The notes under the pieces: model-generated
What the model was told of the DNA's origin: nothing
What the model saw: only the letters and a program-made list of their open reading frames with translations
Database searches by the model: none
In this document: piece after piece, positions 59,428 through 64,000 of the stretch
Layout: each line of letters opens with the position of its first letter
How positions within the stretch are numbered: the first letter of the stretch is position 1
Translations under genes and position numbers: made by a program
Assembly: GCA_016788205.1 (NCBI GenBank)
Contig: JAEUTA010000025.1
Span: 1-64,000, forward strand
Direction: 5' to 3'
Length of the DNA: 64,000 bases
Origin: Flavobacteriales bacterium
GTDB lineage: Bacteria > Bacteroidota > Bacteroidia > Flavobacteriales_F > PHOS-HE28

Positions 59428-60645
59428 TCACTGCTCCTCCAAGCCCAAGTGGTGGCCCATCTTGCGCTTTTTGGTCAGGAGGTAATCGCGGTTGTGTGCG
59501 TTCGGCTTGATCTCGATCGGCAGGTTCTCCACGATCTCGAGGCCATATCCTACAAGCCCCGTACGCTTTTTGGGGTTATTGGTCAGCAAGCGCATTTTGC
59601 GAACGCCAAGGTCGTGGAGGATCTGAGCCCCCACACCGTAGTCGCGTGAGTCCATGTCGAAGCCCAGCATGAGGTTGGCTTCCACGGTATCGGCCCCTTG
59701 TTCCTGGAGTTTGTAGGCTTTCAACTTATTCAGCAGTCCGATACCGCGCCCTTCCTGCTGCATGTACACGATCACGCCACGGCCTTCCTTCTCGATCAGT
59801 TCCATGGCCCGGTGCAGTTGGGGGCCACAATCGCAACGGCACGAACCGAAGATATCGCCGGTGACACACGAGCTGTGTACCCGCACGAGCACGGGTTCAT
59901 CCGGTGCCCATGATCCCTTCACCAGTGCCAGGTGCTCTTCCCCAGTAGTGGTCTGTTTGAACGCGATGAGCTCGAAATCGCCGTGTTCAGTGGGAAGTTT
60001 CACATCGACTTGGCGTTCCACCAAACGTTCGGTACGCATGCGGTAGGCCACCAGGTCTTCGATGCTGATCAGCTTGAGGTCGAAGCGCTCTGCGATGGCG
60101 CGCAATTGTGGAAGACGGGCCATGGAACCGTCCTCGTTCAGGATCTCAACGATCAAGCCCGCCGGTTCGAATCCGGCCAGGCGGGAGAGGTCCACCGCCG
60201 CTTCGGTGTGCCCTGTTCGGCGAAGCACCCCGCCATTGCGCGCCTTCAACGGGAAGATGTGTCCTGGGCGCGCCAGGTCGTTGGCTCGGGTCCCCGGATC
60301 GATCAGCGCCAGCATGGTCTGGGAACGGTCCCAAGCGCTGATGCCGGTCGTTGTACCACGTCCCTTCACATCCACGCTAACGGTGAACGGGGTTTCATGC
60401 AGTGCGGTATTGTCGCGCACCATCAGTTCCAGGTCCAACTCGGCACAGCGCTCTTCGGTCAGTGGGGCGCAGATAAGGCCCCTGCCATGTGTGGCCATGA
60501 AGTTGATGACCTCGGGTGTCGCATTGCGCGCAGCGGTTAGGAAGTCGCCCTCGTTCTCACGGTCCTCATCGTCGACCACGATGACGACCTTGCCTTTACG
60601 GATGTCCTCGATAGCGGCCTCGATGGTGTCGAAACGGTCCTTCAT
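59428..60645 (-). CDS. ribBA: Bifunctional RibBA: DHBP synthase / GTP cyclohydrolase II
   Basis: A 405-residue fusion catalysing the two entry steps of riboflavin synthesis. The N-terminal RibB domain (about 1-200) makes 3,4-dihydroxy-2-butanone 4-phosphate from ribulose 5-phosphate: [41 protein letters not shown]. The C-terminal RibA domain (about 205-400) opens GTP: zinc cysteines in [30 protein letters not shown] and RLLTNNPKK. All catalytic residues are present. Last gene of a four-gene operon: its ATG overlaps the stop of the glycosyltransferase gene by one base, so it is translationally coupled. Its stop shares TGATCA with the convergent tamB stop. Confidence 0.97.
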   Translation of the reverse strand: MKDRFDTIEAAIEDIRKGKVVIVVDDEDRENEGDFLTAARNATPEVINFMATHGRGLICAPLTEERCAELDLELMVRDNTALHETPFTVSVDVKGRGTTTGISAWDRSQTMLALIDPGTRANDLARPGHIFPLKARNGGVLRRTGHTEAAVDLSRLAGFEPAGLIVEILNEDGSMARLPQLRAIAERFDLKLISIEDLVAYRMRTERLVERQVDVKLPTEHGDFELIAFKQTTTGEEHLALVKGSWAPDEPVLVRVHSSCVTGDIFGSCRCDCGPQLHRAMELIEKEGRGVIVYMQQEGRGIGLLNKLKAYKLQEQGADTVEANLMLGFDMDSRDYGVGAQILHDLGVRKMRLLTNNPKKRTGLVGYGLEIVENLPIEIKPNAHNRDYLLTKKRKMGHHLGLEEQ

Positions 60646-61880
60646 CAGGAAGAGTGGATGGGCGAAGTTACGGCGCTGCGCTGGCGGGTCTCCACAACGG
60701 GAGGAGCAGGGGTATTCAATATGATCCGTTCAAGCCCATCAGCGGCCGCGTCCCAATCGAAGCGATCGCGCACGAAGCGGTAGCCGTTGTTCGCCAGTCT
60801 TTCACGCTCCTTGGCATCATCTAACAGATTCAGGATGTGCCTGGCGTACTCCTCTGGTGTGTTGCCGATCAGGATGGCTTCACCGGGTGTGGCACCTACG
60901 GCGTTGTTCGCCAACGCCGAAGTGATGCACGGTATGCGCATGGCCATGGCTTCGAGCAGTTTGTTCTGCAATCCGGTTCCGATCTGCATGGGCGCGATGA
61001 AGATGCGGGCCGAAGCGTACGATGAGCGTATGTCTTTCACCCAGCCGGATACCGTCACGTTGGGGTCGGTGCGGGCCAGGTCGCGGACACTGGGGCTAGG
61101 GTCCACGCCGGAGATGAGCAGGCTCGCATCCGGTCGTTCGCGGCGGACGATAGGGAGTACCTGTTGAACGAGATACAGGACACTATCGATATTCGGTGGA
61201 TAGTTCATGTTACCGGTGAACACGAGATCGTACTTCACATCCTGCTGTTGTGGTGCGAAGTGATCGGTATCCACACCGTTCGCGATCACCTGTACCCGGT
61301 CGCGAAGCGGATGATAGATGTACTCCCGGTCCTGCGCGCTGATGATAACGGTATTGTCGAACAGGTCGAACATGAGGTTCTCGTAGCGGATCAGTCTGCG
61401 TGTTTCCGCCTGGAACAGCGGCCGCATGTAGAAAGGCGCGTTTCGCGTACGGCGTTCCATGCCCTTGGAAAGCGTGTCCATATAATCCAGGGTCTTGGGC
61501 AGTGTAGGGTGGCCACGCACATACTCCGTGGTGCGCACCAACTGGCACAACACATGGTCGGGCTTCAGCTCGCGAATGGCCTTATCGATGGCCCGTTGCG
61601 CGGTGCCATGGTGGAAGTAAGCGACCTGGAACGGTAACCGGGAGAACAGGGCGCTCACCAGCTTCATCAGGATGCGCCAGCGCGGCACCCGCACCACATC
61701 GATGTGGGAACAGAAGCGCCTCAAGTGCTCGATATGCTCCGGGTCCGTAGCCGTATCGCTCAGGCAGCAGAGCATCACCTCATGCTTGCGCGCGAGGCGT
61801 GCCATGAGATGGTAGGCACGCAGTTTGTCGCCTTTTTCCAGCGGATAGGGCACGCGCGAGAGCAACACCAACAGTCTCAT
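60645..61880 (-). CDS. Glycosyltransferase family 4-like (TIGR03087/exosortase-system style)
   Basis: A 411-residue GT-B fold transferase. N-terminal acceptor domain begins [20 protein letters not shown]; donor-binding C-terminal domain has [48 protein letters not shown] and [19 protein letters not shown] with the glutamate that usually contacts the nucleotide sugar. Resembles sugar transferases found with exopolysaccharide or exosortase systems; donor and acceptor unknown. It overlaps the preceding glycosyltransferase by 4 bases and ribBA by 1. Confidence 0.85.
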   Translation of the reverse strand: MRLLVLLSRVPYPLEKGDKLRAYHLMARLARKHEVMLCCLSDTATDPEHIEHLRRFCSHIDVVRVPRWRILMKLVSALFSRLPFQVAYFHHGTAQRAIDKAIRELKPDHVLCQLVRTTEYVRGHPTLPKTLDYMDTLSKGMERRTRNAPFYMRPLFQAETRRLIRYENLMFDLFDNTVIISAQDREYIYHPLRDRVQVIANGVDTDHFAPQQQDVKYDLVFTGNMNYPPNIDSVLYLVQQVLPIVRRERPDASLLISGVDPSPSVRDLARTDPNVTVSGWVKDIRSSYASARIFIAPMQIGTGLQNKLLEAMAMRIPCITSALANNAVGATPGEAILIGNTPEEYARHILNLLDDAKERERLANNGYRFVRDRFDWDAAADGLERIILNTPAPPVVETRQRSAVTSPIHSS

Positions 61881-63079
61881 GTGCTGCGCAGGCGGTCGTA
61901 GAACGATACGAGTTCCTTCACGATGTTCTGGTCGGAATAGGCGTTCTCCACGAGCTTGCGTGCTTCGCATCCCAGCATGCGCGTGTAATCCGGTGATAGG
62001 TCCAGGGCCACCATATGCTTGGCGAACTCCGTGGCGTTGCGCGCGATGAGGATGTTCAGGCCTTCGGTGTGTTCGATACCTTCCGCCCCCACCGGCGTGG
62101 ATACCACGGCTTTGCCCAAGGCCATTCCTTCGATGATCTTCACACGCATGCCGCCTGCGGAGAACAATGGAACCACCATCACCTGTCGGGTGCGCATGTA
62201 GGACAACGCGTTCTTCACCCTGCCCCGGATGGTCACTCCCTGCTGCTGGCGTTCCAGGAGATCAGCGGGCATCTTGTTGCCCGCGAGGTCCAGGCGCGCA
62301 TTGGGGCGTTCCGCTATCACCTTGGGCCATACCTCATCCAGCAGCCAGCGGATCCCTTCTTCGTTGGGCAGCCAGTCCATGCTACCGAGGTGGAAGAAGG
62401 TGACTTCGCCAAGCTTCCGTTCGTCCGGCTTGTATTCGCCTGGTTCGACACCGAAAGGGATGGTGGCGATGGGTGTAAGCGTGCCGTGGTCTGCGAAGTG
62501 CGCGGCATCCGAAGGGCTGATAGCGGCAACGCCGTCCACGCGGTCGAGCACGGCCATCTCATAATCGTGCAGCTGTTTCGCCAGGAACTTGCGGTAAGGA
62601 CGTTTCAGGAAATTGCGTTCTCCGGTGGCTATCCGCCCCTGTATCACATGTTCCAGGTTGTGCGAGCGCAGAACGATGCGTGCCTTGGAATAGCGGCGGA
62701 TCGTGGGCACGTACGGCGTCATGAACAAGCTCTCCAACTGTACGATGTCGAACTCTTCTGCCGTGAGTAACCGGATCAGCCGGATATCCATGTCCGGAGA
62801 GAAGAAGCGACTGATGTTGTAGTTGTCGGCCGTCAACAGATCGGTGAAGGCGTCGACCATGTTCACGCTCGTGTCCACGAAAACGCTTTCGATGCGCGTT
62901 CTCTCCATGTACTCCACAGGGATCTCCTCGATGGCGAGGGAGTTCTTCGGGGTACTGATGCAGAGCACCTTCACCTCATGACCAGCGGCCAGCAATCCGC
63001 GGGTAAGGTTGTGCATGGCCTTGCTCCCACCATCTATGGGGGGGAAGGGAGGCTTGTTGCAGAGCTGAAGGATGCGCAT
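61877..63079 (-). CDS. Glycosyltransferase family 4-like
   Basis: A 400-residue GT-B fold transferase, distantly related to the gene that follows. N-terminal domain starts MRILQLCNKPPFPPIDGGSK; the donor domain includes TIPFGVEPGEYKPDE, TFFHLGSMDWLPNEEGIRWL, LAGNKMP and PLFSAGGMRVKIIEGMALGK with the catalytic-region glutamate. Two glycosyltransferases in tandem with overlapping ends point to sequential addition of sugars to one glycan or glycolipid. Begins 6 bases after the LptF/G-like gene. Confidence 0.87.
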   Translation of the reverse strand: MRILQLCNKPPFPPIDGGSKAMHNLTRGLLAAGHEVKVLCISTPKNSLAIEEIPVEYMERTRIESVFVDTSVNMVDAFTDLLTADNYNISRFFSPDMDIRLIRLLTAEEFDIVQLESLFMTPYVPTIRRYSKARIVLRSHNLEHVIQGRIATGERNFLKRPYRKFLAKQLHDYEMAVLDRVDGVAAISPSDAAHFADHGTLTPIATIPFGVEPGEYKPDERKLGEVTFFHLGSMDWLPNEEGIRWLLDEVWPKVIAERPNARLDLAGNKMPADLLERQQQGVTIRGRVKNALSYMRTRQVMVVPLFSAGGMRVKIIEGMALGKAVVSTPVGAEGIEHTEGLNILIARNATEFAKHMVALDLSPDYTRMLGCEARKLVENAYSDQNIVKELVSFYDRLRST

Positions 63080-63085
63080 GGAAGC

Positions 63086-64000
63086 CTAGAGCGCAGGTTG
63101 TTGACGACGGAAGAATGAACGGAACCGCTCCCAGCCGCGATAATACGCATCCGCATCGAAGAGCGGGCTGTCTGAAGAAGCCTTCCAGGTGAGCAGGATG
63201 CCGAAGGGGAGCAATACCATGGAGCTGATCCACATGCCTGGCCAGGGCTCCAGTTTACCGGAGATCACCAACTTCTCGGTGGAGAACGAAGTGATGTGGA
63301 AAATGAGGAAGAAGATGATGGCGAATACCACCGGCAGGCCCATACCTCCCTTGCGAATGATGGCTCCCAGCGGCGCACCGATGAAGAAGAACAGCAGGCA
63401 TGCCAGGGCCAGCATGGGCTTGCGGTGCCATTCCACGCGGAATTTGGAGATCTGTTCCTGCCGTCCACGGCGCTCTTCGGCGGAGCGGTCTATGAAGTTG
63501 ATGTTGTTCCGGACCATGTTCATGGCCACATCGTAGTAATTACGGCGCATGTTCGCATCCAGTGCCGCTTCGAATTGGGCCGTAGTGCCACCCAGGCTCA
63601 GGACGGGTGCGGTCTTCTGGCCGCGTGTGATGAGCAGGCTGTTCGCTAGGTGCTTTTGCTGATCAGCCACCCGCTCGTCCATCTGCCCGCGCAAACTATC
63701 CTCCGCCACTTGAAGCTGGCCAAGCGTGAGCATCTTATAGTGGTCTTTGAAGAGGTCCTGGTCCGTCCGGTCGAGGCCAAGCCCGGAAAGGTCCAGTCGG
63801 ATCTCGTCCTCGGCGAACGTGCCGCGCATCATGGGGTATTTCCCGCGATCACCGGCTGGAGAATGTTCATCATAGAAATGCCCGTTCTTCAACGTCAGGA
63901 TAAGGTATCGTCCATCGGTACTGCGATTCATGGTGCCGCTTTCGGCCCGCAACACGGTACGGTTCCCCTGGAAGGCGGCGCGGTGATCGTATATGAGCAC
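63086..64000 (-). CDS. LptF/LptG (YjgP/YjgQ) family LPS export permease, 5' end outside window
   Basis: The C-terminal 304 residues of an inner-membrane permease; the frame is open to the window edge, so the N-terminus is missing. Three membrane helices are visible near the end of the protein (PMLALACLLFFFIGAPLGAI, LPVVFAIIFFLIFHITSF, MWISSMVLLPFGILLTW), preceded by a large periplasmic beta-jellyroll region with RYLILTLKNGHFYDE. HRKPMLALACLLFFFIGAPLG and ISSMVLLPFGI are characteristic of LptF/G, which with LptB moves lipopolysaccharide out of the inner membrane. Adjacent glycosyltransferases are consistent with envelope glycolipid work. Confidence 0.85.
   Translation of the reverse strand: MLIYDHRAAFQGNRTVLRAESGTMNRSTDGRYLILTLKNGHFYDEHSPAGDRGKYPMMRGTFAEDEIRLDLSGLGLDRTDQDLFKDHYKMLTLGQLQVAEDSLRGQMDERVADQQKHLANSLLITRGQKTAPVLSLGGTTAQFEAALDANMRRNYYDVAMNMVRNNINFIDRSAEERRGRQEQISKFRVEWHRKPMLALACLLFFFIGAPLGAIIRKGGMGLPVVFAIIFFLIFHITSFSTEKLVISGKLEPWPGMWISSMVLLPFGILLTWKASSDSPLFDADAYYRGWERFRSFFRRQQPAL

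Noticed and set aside
60150..60190. T-arm-like sequence CCGGTTCGAATCCGG suggesting a tRNA
   Set aside because: Lies within ribBA coding sequence (GFEPAG codons); no acceptor, D or anticodon arms around it.

Overview
The window looks like chromosomal DNA of a GC-rich member of the Bacteroidota, most likely a Flavobacteriales-type lineage. Evidence: five very large exported proteins end in type IX secretion (T9SS) sorting domains; starts lack Shine-Dalgarno sequences; and many genes carry a TAnnTTTG or TAnnTTCG box a short way upstream, the Bacteroidota -7 promoter element. Core genes include parE/parC, tsaD, ribBA, ychF, a split transketolase, tamB and an lptF/G homologue.

Layout. 1-231 is a 21-bp tandem repeat array cut by the window edge. 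751-5550 encodes a 1,599-residue T9SS adhesin-like protein, followed by a perfect terminator and a 0.45-kb region with two REP-like palindromic repeat units. 6209-10207 carries a lipoprotein, an HD hydrolase of the (p)ppGpp type, a dipeptidyl-peptidase III lipoprotein and a YkuK-like RNase H-fold protein. A tRNA-Leu(CAG) at 10308-10391 is the attachment site of a 4.6-kb genomic island (10376-14954): tyrosine recombinase, a ParB-N-like protein of unknown function and a tail-to-tail D12-class adenine methyltransferase, closed by two identical 58-bp copies of the tRNA 3' end plus its terminator. This compact island is the best candidate in the window for an undescribed system.

15086-20822 holds envelope functions: an M23/LysM hydrolase, a transglutaminase-like membrane protein, a bifunctional aminolipid acyltransferase and an LpxH-like phosphoesterase. 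20893-25071 is an M43 metalloprotease whose catalytic domain appears split by nested insertions of adhesive modules. 25256-31361 is a leftward run of seven genes: split transketolase with a von Willebrand A protein between its halves, an ECF sigma factor with a putative anti-sigma factor and a Spy-like protein, and a class III aminotransferase. 31711-40474 contains ychF, a lipoprotein, a beta-barrel protein and two tandem paralogous reprolysin-type metalloproteases with different C-terminal ends. 40606-46498 is a parE - two exported proteins - parC cluster. 46614-52899 has two more T9SS proteins around a universal stress protein. 52900-64000 carries a TPR protein, tsaD, tamB and a tightly coupled lptF/G - glycosyltransferase - glycosyltransferase - ribBA operon.

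Overall the region mixes envelope building with export of large surface or secreted proteases and adhesins, into which one integrated accessory island has been inserted. All family calls are made by eye from motifs; no database search was run.
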